A stretch of DNA of 64,000 nt from Rosa chinensis (lineage: Eukaryota > Streptophyta > Magnoliopsida > Rosales > Rosaceae). Both the position numbers and the translations under genes were made by a program. This document shows positions 45,582 through 56,970 of the stretch, piece by piece. Location: positions 56,208,397-56,272,396 of the forward strand of contig NC_037088.1 in the NCBI RefSeq assembly GCF_002994745.2, read 5' to 3'. A model generated the notes under the pieces. The model ran no database searches and was not told the DNA's origin. It saw only the letters and a list, made by a program, of their open reading frames with translations. Positions within the stretch are counted from its first letter, which is position 1; the number at the start of each line of letters is the position of its first letter.

Positions 45582-46945
45582 TGTAATTAAGATGGAGAGT
45601 TAGGTGCATAATTTTGTATTTATTCTTCAATATTCCTAGCTAGCTAGCTATTAGCTATCCTCCGACTAAATTTTCCACATAATTTAATTTTCCTCTGTCC
45701 TGCTAGAATTAAGATGGAGAGGTGTCAAAACCTAGGAGAAGAAAAAACTTTTCTCTCAAAACCTTCCCGTCAAAAGTGCATGCCCAATCCGACGGCACAC
45801 CCTTTGGGTGGCGTATTCAGACGGGCCAGAGTGGACCTCATGTCCGGATGTTGGTGGCTTTGTGGCCAGCCTAGTTGGAGTGCAGGCGGCATGGGGTTGG
45901 CTTCGCTGTCTAGATTGGGTGGTGGCCTTGTCGGGGACAGGAATTGGTGGTTAGGTGGAATCTCGGCAGCGCTTGTGTCGCTTCATCTAGGATCGGAGTA
46001 GGGTCGGCAGGAGACTTGGCCGTCTAGTGGGAACAAAGGTGTGGAGACAATATCAGGTTCTGAGATCCCCAAATCGGGTCGGAATTTTCCAAACTGGTTG
46101 GGATGTTTAGGTGATCATCTGTGGAGGAGGGTGGCTGGGAGAGACGGGTGTTTCCGATCTGGGTGCTGCGGCCAAGGGTGGGAGTTCTCCAATCTGGGTG
46201 TTGCGGCCGGTGGTGGGAGGACAAGAGCGCCGTGCAGATGGACGTGGTGCTGCACCTGCAGCCTTCATTCTTGGATTGGGCTGGGTGAAGGTTGGGCCTA
46301 GGCTCTGACCCTTGTCCCATATTACTTTTATGTTTTATTTTATATTTATTTAATTTTAGTAAGACGTGGCTATATGCCAGAAATAAGTCCCTCCTATTTT
46401 TGGGTAAGGCGACGTGGGCTTTGTCCCTGTATGCACACTCAGTGTGCCTTGGCTGGCCTAGCGAGGGGCGAGCTGTTTGTTTGGTCAAATGGTCGCATCC
46501 TCCTAGTGGCAGGATGAAACAAAGTGTCACTGGATTTGTTTCCGTGTGGAAACATAGTGGGAAAGCTGCTCTATTTGTAATGATGATTCTTCGTGATAGA
46601 GTTATCTTTCTGATATGTCACCACTTTGTCAAAACAAATGGAGTAATCATTCGTACACTCTTTGCTAATTGGTGCTTACAAGGATACAAAGATTTTGAGG
46701 AGACTTCTGGTATTATTTCATAATGTTCTTCCGATGCTTATTGTAATTTGGGTTTTAGGCTCTATGTCCCCCCCCCCCTTGTATTCTGCAGTTTCATTAA
46801 TTAAAGCTTGAGGGCAGCCGCACCAGCCCCTTTCAAAAAAACAAAGATGTAGAGTTAGGTGCATAATCTTGTGTTAATTCTTCAATATTCCTAGCTAGCT
46901 AGCTATTAACTATCCTCAGACTAAATTTTTCACATAATTTTTTGA
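45582..46945. repeat. ~100-bp direct repeat split by an insertion
   Basis: GAGTTAGGTGCATAAT, TTCTTCAATATTCC, the run of TAGC, and TTTT(C/T)CACATAATTT occur at 45596-45690 and again at 46852-46943. A second start of the unit (GTCCTGCTAGAATTAAGATG, 45697) directly precedes the insertion at 45722, so an older tandem duplication was later split. Confidence 0.8.
45722..46843 (+). mobile_element. LINE-like retroposed insert (1.12 kb)
   Basis: AAGATGGAGAG (45711-45721) and AAGATGTAGAG (46844-46854) form an 11-base target duplication with one change. The insert ends TTTCAAAAAAAC. GC-rich 5' part and a 3' part ending GTATTCTGCAGTTTCATTAA resemble plant LINE ends, but no reverse transcriptase frame is found. 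It may be an internally deleted LINE. Confidence 0.7.
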
Positions 46946-47370
46946 GTTGAAAAAGTTCACTATTATGTATTTCAGCTAATAGTACAATAATGACTTACCC
47001 ATAGGATCGTGAAAAATGGTCATCACGTAGAGCACACAACACTAGTACATCCCTCAAAAAATTTCACAGAATTGATTACAGCCTTAACAATTGAGACTTG
47101 TTGGTAAAGCTTCAAAGAAATCACTATTTTCTTAATAATTTTTGGAATGGAAGCTTATGAGCTTTGAGCTTGGCTGCTTGAGATATATAATGGGATCAAC
47201 CTAGCAGAAGAAGCTTTCTGCATATGCACAATTTGACTTGCCTAACAATTTCAAGCATATTATCAAACGTAGTGGTTTCCTACATTGTGGGTCATTTAGG
47301 TACGGATACACAATACACTAGCTATTTATGTACGCGGTACGATAGTAGTATACTTCTAGATTTAATTTAC
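46946..47370. other. Intergenic DNA
   Basis: No gene or element recognised; the final nine bases are the target duplication of the following MITE. Confidence 0.5.
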
Positions 47371-48266
47371 GAGAAATTTTAAATACACACCCCTAATCAC
47401 TTAATACACATCCCTATTATTTTATATTTCAAATTAGATTTTATAGGTAGGTTAAATGACCAAAGCAGACATCTATGCATTAGAAGAAGAAAAAAATAGT
47501 CATATTTTCCTTATATTATTCTATTTATGTATAAATAGTTAGATAAACATAACAAATTTCTATGCATGGCCTCCCAATTTAATACAAGAATAAAGTTAGA
47601 AACTATCTAATTTAATTTTTCCTTAAATAAATTGTAATTAGATGAGGTTAGAGACCATAATATTTAGAATTTCAAAATCAATGGTATTAAATATTTTTAA
47701 AACATATCGCTTTACTCCCATTTTTTAGTTAATTTCCTTTTTTGTTCTAAGAGTTATGATTAATCAATTTATTTTCTAATATAAAACATCACAGATGAAA
47801 AAACTTTGTAATTGTTAATTTGTTTGGCCCCTCTAATGACAACTATTTAGTTCCGCCACTATAGAGAAACTATTGGTATAGTTTTGGTTGAATGTTCAAC
47901 TCATAATTTTATACTTGATTAACATGATGTTTGGTGGATGAGAGCTCAAATAACACAAAGCCTATTTACATGCATCTGTTTAAAATGAACAATAATAAAT
48001 CTTTATGGATTTCTCAATAACTAACACAAGTAATAAAGATCAATATACTAGAATATACTAATCATATTAAATAGTAACCTTAATATAGTCAAAAAGTAGC
48101 ATATTTCATGATTTTTGAGATTAAGGGTATTTTAGGTACTTTGGGTTGTGTATTTAGTAAATTATTAGAATGAGAAATTAAATGAGTGGTGTATTAAGTA
48201 TGGAGTGTGTATTAAGTAATTAGGGGTGTGCATTAAGTAATTAGGGGTGTGCATTTAAAACTTCTC
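47371..48266. mobile_element. MULE-type MITE, 896 bp (copy 1)
   Basis: TTAATTTAC is exactly duplicated at 47362-47370 and 48267-48275. Ends GAGAAATTTTAAATACACAC and the complement of GTGTGCATTTAAAACTTCTC are TIRs. The terminal GAGAAATTTT equals the end of the complete MULE at 41028. A second, inverted copy lies at 59860-60750. No coding capacity. Confidence 0.93.
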
Positions 48267-48297
48267 TTAATTTACTCTAGTTTTATAAATACATTCT

Positions 48298-48515
48298 TGT
48301 TGAAGGAAAACCTAATTTGTGTTTAGCCCAAACTCTAGGTTACTTGACCTAGTGGTAATAGGATTTAATTAGAAGGATCTAGAATCCTAATCAATGTAGA
48401 ATTACTTTCCTTGTATGATTGAGATTCTATGCATTGTAATCCTCTATATAAAGAGGCCCCTATTATCAATGAGAATACACAGCAAATTCCTCTCAAATTC
48501 AGTTTCTCTACAACA
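48298..48515 (+). repeat. Copia 5' LTR (218 bp)
   Basis: TGTTGAAGGAAAACC to CTCTACAACA, with a TATA-like CTCTATATAAAGAGG near 48444. Differs from the 3' LTR at about four positions by eye. Confidence 0.97.
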
Positions 48516-49577
48516 CGTTATCAGCACGAAGCCCTAACCGTGAAATAAATAGTCAAACCCTGATTCAAGAAGCTAAAAACCTTGAATCCGAATACAAAAC
48601 CTTGAAGCCTTTCTTTCCTCCACCTCACACCTTGAAGAACTCTATCCCAGGAGTCCAGAACCGGCAGCCCCACCTCAAGAACCGGCCGGAAAACCACCGA
48701 ACCGGCCACCGGAAGCTCTATACAACTAGCAGCAAATATTCCACCGGTTCACCATCTTCCGGACCTCCGATTTCCACCAAATTTTGGTAGCAGAAGCCTC
48801 TCCAGTCAACAATACTGGAACTGGAAGAAAAAGTGAGAAAACCGGCCAAAAAGTGCGTGAACCGGCCGACTAAATATCCTGCAGAAAACCGGCAGAAAAG
48901 AAAAGAAAAGAAAAAAAAAGGAAAAGGAAGCCTAGAAGCCCAAGCCCAAGCCCACTGACGCATGCCCACTTCCACGTCAGCAGGAGGACCCACTGCCACG
49001 TCATCAATAGGGACCCACTGCCATGTCATCAACAGGGACCCACTGCCACGTCAGCAGTCGGTGGTCAATGGTCAACGCCGGTCAACTTTTTCCGACGACT
49101 TTTCCGGTCACTTTTTCCGGTCTGCTACAGTACTTTTCCGGCAGCTACAGCACTTTTAGGGCGACATTTTTTTCCGGCCATTTTTAAGGTATTTTTTATT
49201 AAACGTTCCCCTTTTTTTAGAGTCTTTAAATTAAATTTCTCTTCTTTTTCGGGGACTTCCAAAATCCCTTCTCCTACCCCCCCTCTTTTCTTCATTATAG
49301 GGGAGACCAAATTAAGCCGAACTGTGGGGGTTCGTGCTCACTCCAAGCTTAGAGCTTGTTGAGATCTCCAAACTTAGAGTTTGTAGAGAATTTATGATCG
49401 ACCACTTACATCATTGTTTCGATCTAATCCAATATCTCTTGGAATTGAATTTCTTGGAAGCGACTACGCTCGGAAATTCCTAATTTCTTGGGGGCAACTA
49501 CTCTCAGAAATTTCATATGCTTTCGTGGTAACATTTTACGCTCCGAAACTTACCCTAATTTCTTGTTCTCTTTCAGG

Positions 49578-50099
49578 ATGAGTAACCTGAACAAATTGGA
49601 CTTTGCTCCATTGGGAACAACTGGCTCTGGATATCACAGGTGGGTTCGTGATATCCGCCAGCATCTCAAGGCTGTAGGAATCTTGGATATGATTCTCGAG
49701 CCTAGCCAGGACGTGATAACTGTTGAGCAAGCTCAAGCTTTGGAAGCAAATAGAGTAGCCTTAGAGGCTAATAAGGCGAAAGCCATCATCCTAATGACTC
49801 GTCATATGGATGATTCGCTCCAGTACGAGTATATGAATGAAGAAGACCCCAGAAGGCTGTGGGTCTCACTCGAAGAAAGATTTGGCAACGTCCGTGACTC
49901 CTTGCTTCCTGACCTAGAAGTGAGATGGCATAGCCTCCGCTTCTGTGATTTCAAGTCAGTTCTTGACTATAACTTGGAAGCACTTCGCATTAAATCCTTG
50001 ATGGAATTCTGTGGTAAAGAGATCACAGATGCGATGTTGATTGAGAAGACTCTCTCTACCTTCCCCGTCTCTGCATTGATGGTAGCTAAGAACTATTGA
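49578..50099 (+). pseudogene. Copia gag, truncated by a stop
   Basis: Begins MSNLNKLDFAPLGTTGSGYH, a copia-type gag (UBN2/retrotran_gag family). TGA at 50097 follows KNY where related elements read an Arg codon (CGA to TGA); the frame then continues IDVNARRITRFHELIGAMNV. A zinc knuckle CSRCGVSEHWAHIC follows in another segment near 50498, after further stops. Confidence 0.88.
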
Positions 50100-51005
50100 A
50101 TCGATGTAAATGCAAGACGGATCACAAGGTTTCATGAACTCATTGGAGCTATGAATGTCGCTGAAAAGCTTGACAATATCCTTGTGAAGAACTATAATTC
50201 GAGATCCATGGAAACAGAGCATATTCCGGAATCCAATTATAGTCGCACCTCTAAGAGAGGGCGCTAAGAGCAAAACCCTAATCTTAGGTATACTTCTGGA
50301 CATTCTGATACATATAATAGCTCTACTTGGGAAGGTAACCGCCAAAATAGGCGAACACGGAACCGAAGAGGTAAAAGTGGAAAGGGAGAGGGAGGCAATG
50401 CCTCTGGCCATGTTGGTGGCGCCACCAACACTAAGAGCCATCTAAGTGACGCTTTCAAAGCGCCTCAATCAATGGAGTTCGAGCAATGAGATGTATGTTC
50501 TCGATGTGGAGTGTCCGAGCATTGGGCACACATTTGTAGAGCTCGTGAAGAAATTGTCACCGCCTACAAAGCACATTGTGAAGTAAGAGAAGCTCACTAT
50601 GTGGAACAAGAAGATCAAGACGATGATCTAGAGTGAAGGGTTGAAAACTACAAATCTGGCTGGGATCAATAGATCGCCAATTCTGTTTAAGTCTTTATTT
50701 TCCAAGAGATGTAAGCGATTGCCATATTACTTTTTATTGGATTAGATTTTCTTTGATCATAGAAACAATGATGTACTCCGTTGGCTTATGAATAAAATTT
50801 CGAGTTCTTTTCATTATGACTTAATTTTGATTCTGAGCATATGACTTTGTGACTACGATGGCTGAGCCATCAATATTAATTCAAGGACATGGAATAGCCC
50901 AAGTTCCACTTGCCAAATGGCACCTTGATTACAGTTGTCACAGAAACTCTCTACGCTCTTAGGACAAATAGTACCCTATGAATAGCCAACGAATTCCATT
51001 CGAAA

Positions 51006-51720
51006 ATGCATGTAGAGAACGGAAATGAGTTCCTTTGCATTACCTCTAATGATTGCGAACAAAGACGCATCTTAGAGAAGTTTATGTGTCTCTCTAGTGG
51101 ACTTTATGTCACTATTCGAGCTATTAAATCCAATAAACTTATGAGAGAAGATCTCTTGGATTTAGACACATATTGGTTTTGTCACGACAGGATAGATCAT
51201 CCTAGTCATGATATGATGATCCGTCTACAAAAGACTTCACATGGACATCATTTCTTTTGAGCAACATGAAGCAAGATGCCGCCATAAAAGGCGCCAACCA
51301 TGGGCATAACGCCATGGTTGTTCCTCCTTGTGGCCATGACGCCATACATGCTAATTTCCATGGCTCTCACGCCATGATGGGAGATGTAGTCACACATTTT
51401 GCTTCTAATAGCGCTACAGACGCTTAGGCCAAACCAAAATCCTCATTGGTTGCTTCTAAGGCCTCTCGCTCATTTTACTAAGCCTGTTCCTTAGGGAAAT
51501 TAGGACTGAGACCGTCCTATGCAAAGAATATGACAATACTCATTCTGTTCTTACAAAGAATCCGTAGGGATCTTGTGGATTGATTCAACCAACTTGCGGA
51601 CGCTTAAATATTTCATGATGTTGGTTGACACGCAAACACGCTGGTCACGTGTTGTGCCATTGTCCACCTATATATGCTACTTATGCTACACTCCTAGCAC
51701 ATATCATGTGACAACGGGCT
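51006..51720 (+). pseudogene. Copia pre-integrase and integrase remnant
   Basis: LDTYWFCHDRIDHPSHDMMI keeps the pre-integrase His-zinc motif. LKYFMMLVDTQTRWSRVVPL (about 51600-51670) is the start of the integrase core with its first Asp. Between them lies an ACGCCATG repeat cluster (51295-51385). Stops separate the parts. Confidence 0.8.
51295..51390. repeat. ACGCCATG repeat cluster in copia pol
   Basis: CGCCATG-type motifs recur in CATAACGCCATGG, CATGACGCCATAC and CTCACGCCATGATG between the pre-integrase and the integrase core. This short repetitive spacer is known from some copia lineages only by impression. Confidence 0.6.
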
Positions 51721-53049
51721 CACTCCCCGAATCATCCTATTCAGTCAATTGGATTTGACTATGCTAGAGAATTTACATCGAAAGACTTTCGATGTATATT
51801 GCAATGGGTTTGATGTTGGACGTACATCACATTCCCATGTACACACCCAATTGGTCTCGTGGAAACGACTACGATGGTAGTCCGAACATTGGTAATGCGC
51901 ACCAATCTTCTTACATCCGCTTGGGGTGATGCGATATCGCATGCAACCATGCTTATTCGTCTACGACCTACCGCCACTCAATGTACCTATGCGTTACAGC
52001 TAGTGACTGGGTACACGTATTTGTACTTACGCACATTTGAGTGAGTCATTTATGTGTCAATTGCGCCGCCACAGCGCTCTATGATGGGTCCTTACAGACG
52101 AATGGGCAACTACGTTGGATTTGCGCTTCCAACAATCATCCGCCACTTAAATGCCCTTGCTAGGCGATCTCCTTACCACTAGATTTGCGGATGTCACTTT
52201 GATGAGACAGACTTCTCGTCGTTAGGGGGAGATAAGAACACGAATGTTCAACAGGAACAACAGGAATTGTCGTAGTCTGTCCCCACTATGTCTCATCTTG
52301 ATCCCTGTTAAAGTGACGAGATCACACAAATATGCTGCAAACATGCCTGCAAGGAAGGACGTCCCTACGAGAGGACGTAAGCGCCACCCTACACGGAGGT
52401 AGGCATGGCGCCAATGCCAAAGAGAGTGGCACTCTGGCGTTACAGGCCATGGCCCCAGCTAGGATGCGTGGGAGGCCTGTGGGTTCGAAGGATACTTTGG
52501 CACATTCCAATCCTTTAATCATCAAGACTCAAAATCCGCCTCATGAGTATCTTCCGGGTTATGGTTATCGTTGGGGGACGTCTCAACGTCAAACCCTATT
52601 CCTGAGAATATAGAGCTCTATGAAAATTACACTAGTGTACATGAGACGTGGGATAGAAACTCCATCATAATTGATGATGTAGTTACGCATTTTGTTGCGC
52701 ATGAGTTTGCTGAGTCCGATGATATCGAACCACGCTCCGTTGATGAATGAATGCCAACGTAGAGAGTTTTTGGCCTAAATGGAAAGATACGATCCAGGTT
52801 AAGATGGATTCTCTAACGAAAAGGAAGGTTTTCGAGCTAGAGATGCCAACACCTGATAGGAGCATTTTAATGTGGTATTTTAATAGTTAATTCCTCACAT
52901 TTTGCTTAGTTAATTCCTTAACGAATCGATTTTTAACTCAATTTCTATTTTCTTAGGTACATTGGAGTAAATGATGGTGAAATGAGCATTATGTCCACAC
53001 TTACCTACAAATGGTGGAGATAAAATTGAAGTAAATGAGTAGGAAATCC

Positions 53050-53205
53050 ATCATCATCATCACCCAAAAATATTCCATGTTTTAGGGTGTAATCATCATG
53101 TTTTCTCCATCATTTCTCACACTAATCCACTATCATCATCACCCAAAAACATTCCATGTTTTAGGGTGTAATCATCATGTTTTCTCCATCATTACTCACA
53201 CTAAC
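53050..53205. repeat. 78-bp tandem duplication inside the solo LTR
   Basis: ATCATCATCACCCAAAAA, ATTCCATGTTTTAGGGTG and TAATCATCATGTTTTCTCC occur twice in succession with few differences. Confidence 0.9.
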
Positions 53206-54260
53206 ATACTCCACTTTCATTATTTTTTTCTTCCACTCATCATTTCACTCTTCTTTTTCTTCCCTATATAAACACCTTCTCCTCTCATTCCAAAACACAT
53301 TCCTTCATCCATTTCATCTTCTTGTCTCACCATTTCCTCTCCATATTTCTTTTCCATTCTCTAGTTTTCTTGTTCTTCATTTTCAAGCCAAGAGAAAGAG
53401 AAGCCATGCAATACATCAATTTCCCAACCGCCATCCACCCTTGTGTCGTCCCTAGAAGATTGCTTGCTTTCAAGGATCTTCAAGTTCTTCGTCTCAAGGC
53501 TTTATCATTCATCTTTCAAGGTGTATTATATCATTTCTCTTGTTTTCTTTGTTTGATTTTGTAAAACTATGAATTCTAGTTAACAAATAATGTTAAGGGC
53601 AAAGTTTAAAGCCCGTTTATATGTTTTGAGATAAAGTTGTGATTTCTATATGTTGATTTTTATGTTGCTTATGTGGGTTTGTTTAATTAAATTTGCTTTA
53701 CAGAAAACTTTTATATGTTTATCTTATTTGGGTCGACACTTATAGGATTTGCATGTAATTGGTGCTAGGTTTAAGAACATGAAATCGACTTTTCGTTTTG
53801 TGTAACTTGAATCAAAAGTAGTAAAGGTTCTGGACAAGAATCGAATTTAATTGAAGAGGATTGCAATTAGGTGGACTTTTCCATAACTAAGTTGTACACT
53901 TGAGTTGATAGCCTTTCTCTATGTCTAATGCGTTGAACATGTCATGATTGACTAGCTTTCTAGGGCTTGATTGCATGTTTGATAGGATTAATCTAGGTGC
54001 TTTCGCTTAGGTTAATTAGCATTGAAAAGTAAAATATGGGAAATCATTTGCTTTCGAATGTTTCACATGATCAACTCCTCTCTCATGACATTTAAAATCA
54101 ACTATAGGAATTGTAATTGGATTTCTTGCATATGGATGTGGTTTTGATCTTTGTTCCTTGCGATCCACCCTTGTATATATGTTTTTACATTTTCTTTATT
54201 TTATTTATCTTAATTTTCAATTCTATAATTCTTAAACCCCCTCCCTTTTTATTTTGTTAC

Positions 54261-54470
54261 TTGTATATATTTCTATTCTTTATTTTATTTTTGTAAATAA
54301 TACTTTATTATTTTAATTCTTTATTTGTTTATACAATTGTATATATTTATATTCTTTATTTTATTTTTGTAAATAATACTTTATTATTTTAATTCTTTAT
54401 TTGTTTATACAATTGTATATATTTATATTCTTTATTTTATTTTTGTAAATAATACTTTTCTTTATTTGTT
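54261..54470. repeat. 76-bp tandem repeat, 2.7 copies
   Basis: The unit starting TTGTATATATTT begins at 54261, 54337 and 54413, with nearly identical AT-rich bodies. Confidence 0.95.
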
Positions 54471-54582
54471 TCACAATTACAAGTGTACCCTCAATCCCCG
54501 GAATAGAACGATCCCTACTTACTTATACTACTAACGACATTTCAGGGTTAAATTGCGCGCTCCCAAGAGCGACATCAACACC

Positions 54583-55990
54583 TCCTAACATAAAACCTGT
54601 TGACTAATGGGTCTTCGTTAGAAAGCGTGATGAGAAATAGAGATGGCAATCTCGCCTTATGGCGCAAGGCTTCTCACAAAATGCCCTGGAATCGACTACA
54701 ATGAGACATATTCTCTCGTAATGGATGTCATTGCACTCCACTACCCTGTCAGTTTGGTAGTTTCCGAATAACTGAACATGCAGCTTACAAATATGGTCAC
54801 TACATATCTCTATAGGGATCTAGATACGGAATATACATGAAGGTTCATGGTGAACTTCATTTACCCAAGTCAAGTGGCTCTAGACCATGGAGCGCGTTTA
54901 AAAAGAGGTTGAAACGCTCACTAAAGTGACTACTTGATTGGGAAGGGATATGCCCACGCGTTTCTATGGCAAGTTTCGGATTCTATCGCGGTTCATGTTG
55001 GACATGATCTTCATTAGAAGCCCTTAAAGAGTTAAGGGAAACCGCTGAACACTTGAAATCTGAGTTTGAGATGAAGGATTTTGGGAGAACACGATTATGT
55101 CTCAGTTTGGAACTTGAGCATCGTGTCGATAGATGCTTAGGCATTTTGACAAGGTCAAGCCTTCAAGCACCCCCATGATCGTCCGTAGTCTTGATCCTGA
55201 AAAGGATCATCTTCGTCGAAAGGATGATGACGAAGATGTGCTAGAGGCAAAAGTGTCTTACTTAGTACAATAGGCGCATTATTGTACTTATCTCAATGCA
55301 CAAGACCGGACATCTCATATGTTGTGAACTTGTTAGCTAGATATAGCTCTGCGGCAACGCGACGCTATTGGATTGGTGTAAAAGATATCTTTCGATACTT
55401 GAGATGTACGATTGATATGGGCTTGTTCTATCCTTACGAAGAGATGATGGATTCGGACCCATCACACACCAGAAACGCCGCCAACGCTGGCCTGCGTTCT
55501 CTATCCCCATTCCAAAACGACAAGTGTTTTTGGAAGGTTTTGCTGATGTTGGGTATCTCTCTGACCCACACAATGGTCATTCCCAATCCGGTTAAGTGTT
55601 CACCATGGGAAAAGACCGTGACATCTTGGAGGTCTACAGAATAGACCCTAGTCGCTATATCTTCGAACAATGCAGAGATCATTGCTCTTCACGAAGTGGT
55701 TATTGAATGTATATGGATTGGATCCATAATTACGCATGTTCGAAGCAATTGTGGTTTGAAGTCTATCACAGATGAGCCTACGAGCATTTAGGATAATGCT
55801 ACTTGTTTTGAACAAATGAGGCAAGGCTACATCAAAAGCGACAACACCAAGCATAATAAGCAACAAAAGACATTCCTCGAGATCAAAAGTGAACTAGGTT
55901 CGATCTGAGGACAGTGAGGCAGACTTGTTTACTAAGTCATTGCCCAATACCACGTTTGAGAAACATGTGGCAAGAATTGGCTTGTGGAAA
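54583..55990 (+). pseudogene. Copia reverse transcriptase / RNase H remnant
   Basis: Fragments in shifting frames: PGIDYNETYSLVMDVIALHY (about 54686), a ruined YVDD site (about 54985-55010), then TRPDISYVVNLLARYSSA (55302), the copia RNase H lead, and near the end ADLFTKSLPNTTFEKH. Not functional. Confidence 0.85.
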
Positions 55991-56200
55991 TTATCTGAAC
56001 TCCCATGATCGTAATCATCAGGGGGAGGTGCAGACATCAGGGGGAGATGTCTACATGTTCGTCTCGAATCGTGAAGGGTGTGTTGTGCTCTTTTTCCCCT
56101 TCGACCGAGGTTATTTTTGTCCCACTGGGTTTTTGTTACTCGGCAAGGTTTTTAACGAGGCAACGAGAGAAGCACCGCGTTTGGGCAACACAAGGAGGAG

Positions 56201-56418
56201 TGTTGAAGGAAAACCTAATTTGTGTTTAGCCCAAACTCTAGGTTACTTGACCTAGTGGTAATAGGATTTAATTAGAAGGATCTAGAATCCCAATCAATGT
56301 AGAATTACTTTCCTTGTATGATTGAGATTCTATGCATTGTAATCCTCTGTATAAAGAGACCCCTATTATCAATGAGAATACACAACAAATTCCTCTCAAA
56401 TTCAGTTTCTCTACAACA
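56201..56418 (+). repeat. Copia 3' LTR (218 bp)
   Basis: Same ends as the 5' LTR. The differences seen are CCTAATC to CCCAATC, CTATATAAAGAGG to CTGTATAAAGAGA and CACAGCA to CACAACA. Confidence 0.97.
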
Positions 56419-56724
56419 ATTCTTAAATTTTTTTTTTTGAAGAAATAAATGGATCATTGACCATTAAAGAAATTTTAACTGTAAATAAAACCATTTAAAA
56501 TGAATTTTTGGTTTGGGAAATAAAAAAATTAAAAAGACTTTACTGAGTTACTGACCAATGAATTAAAGAGAGGCACTTAAGTTGGTGCCTTTAAAAAAAC
56601 AAAAACAAAAAAATGGTGAAGTTGGTGCCTTTAAAATTTGAAAAACCAAAGAGTCGAGATGTGAAAAGAAGTGATTTCCAAGTTAGATAGACAATGGCAA
56701 GCTAGATAAGCATAATCAAACAAT

Positions 56725-56970
56725 TTTTAGGTTCACCCCTATACTAGGGTGAATGAGCTAATATACTTTTGCTTAATAAATTCATAATCCAACAATCTAT
56801 ATCTTAAATAAGTCTTTAAAGATCATATCTGTAAAAAATCAATCGAGTCAGAAATCGTTATACAACATGAATTGTCGGATTAGAAAATTATAAAGTTATT
56901 ATAGCTTAATTGCAAGAGAATATGAATATGCTAATTCACCCTTGGGTGAACATAAGAATTATCTAGCACA
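56725..56970. mobile_element. Probable MITE with TTCACCC inverted ends
   Basis: GGTTCACCCCTATAC with GGGTGAATGAGCTAATAT at the left is mirrored by ATATGCTAATTCACCC and GGGTGAACATAAG at the right. No clean target duplication is found, so exact ends and superfamily remain open. Confidence 0.6.

Larger units (their letters stand above)
52854..54577 (+). mobile_element. Solo LTR (1724 bp) nested in the copia element
   Basis: The exact 5-base duplication ACACC flanks it (52849-52853, 54578-54582) and the copia frame resumes on the far side. It starts TGATAGGAGC and ends GACATCA (TG...CA), has no internal domain and contains a TATA-like CTATATAAACACC near 53264. This is a solo LTR left by recombination, by size probably of a Ty3/gypsy element. 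It contains a 78-bp two-copy and a 76-bp tandem repeat. Confidence 0.88.
48298..56418 (+). mobile_element. Ty1/copia LTR retrotransposon, decayed, 8.1 kb
   Basis: Bounded by the exact 5-base duplication ATTCT (48293-48297, 56419-56423) and two 218-base LTRs. After the 5' LTR comes CGTTATCAGCACGA, a common copia primer-site form, and before the 3' LTR AACACAAGGAGGAG and repeated CAGGGGGAG. Order gag, zinc knuckle, integrase, reverse transcriptase, RNase H is copia. Stops and frameshifts run throughout. A 1.7 kb solo LTR is inserted at 52854-54577 within the reverse transcriptase region. Confidence 0.96.

Noticed and set aside
46024..46530. A 168-codon minus frame.
   Set aside because: It lies antisense in the LINE-like insert and shows only low-complexity Ser, Thr and His composition.
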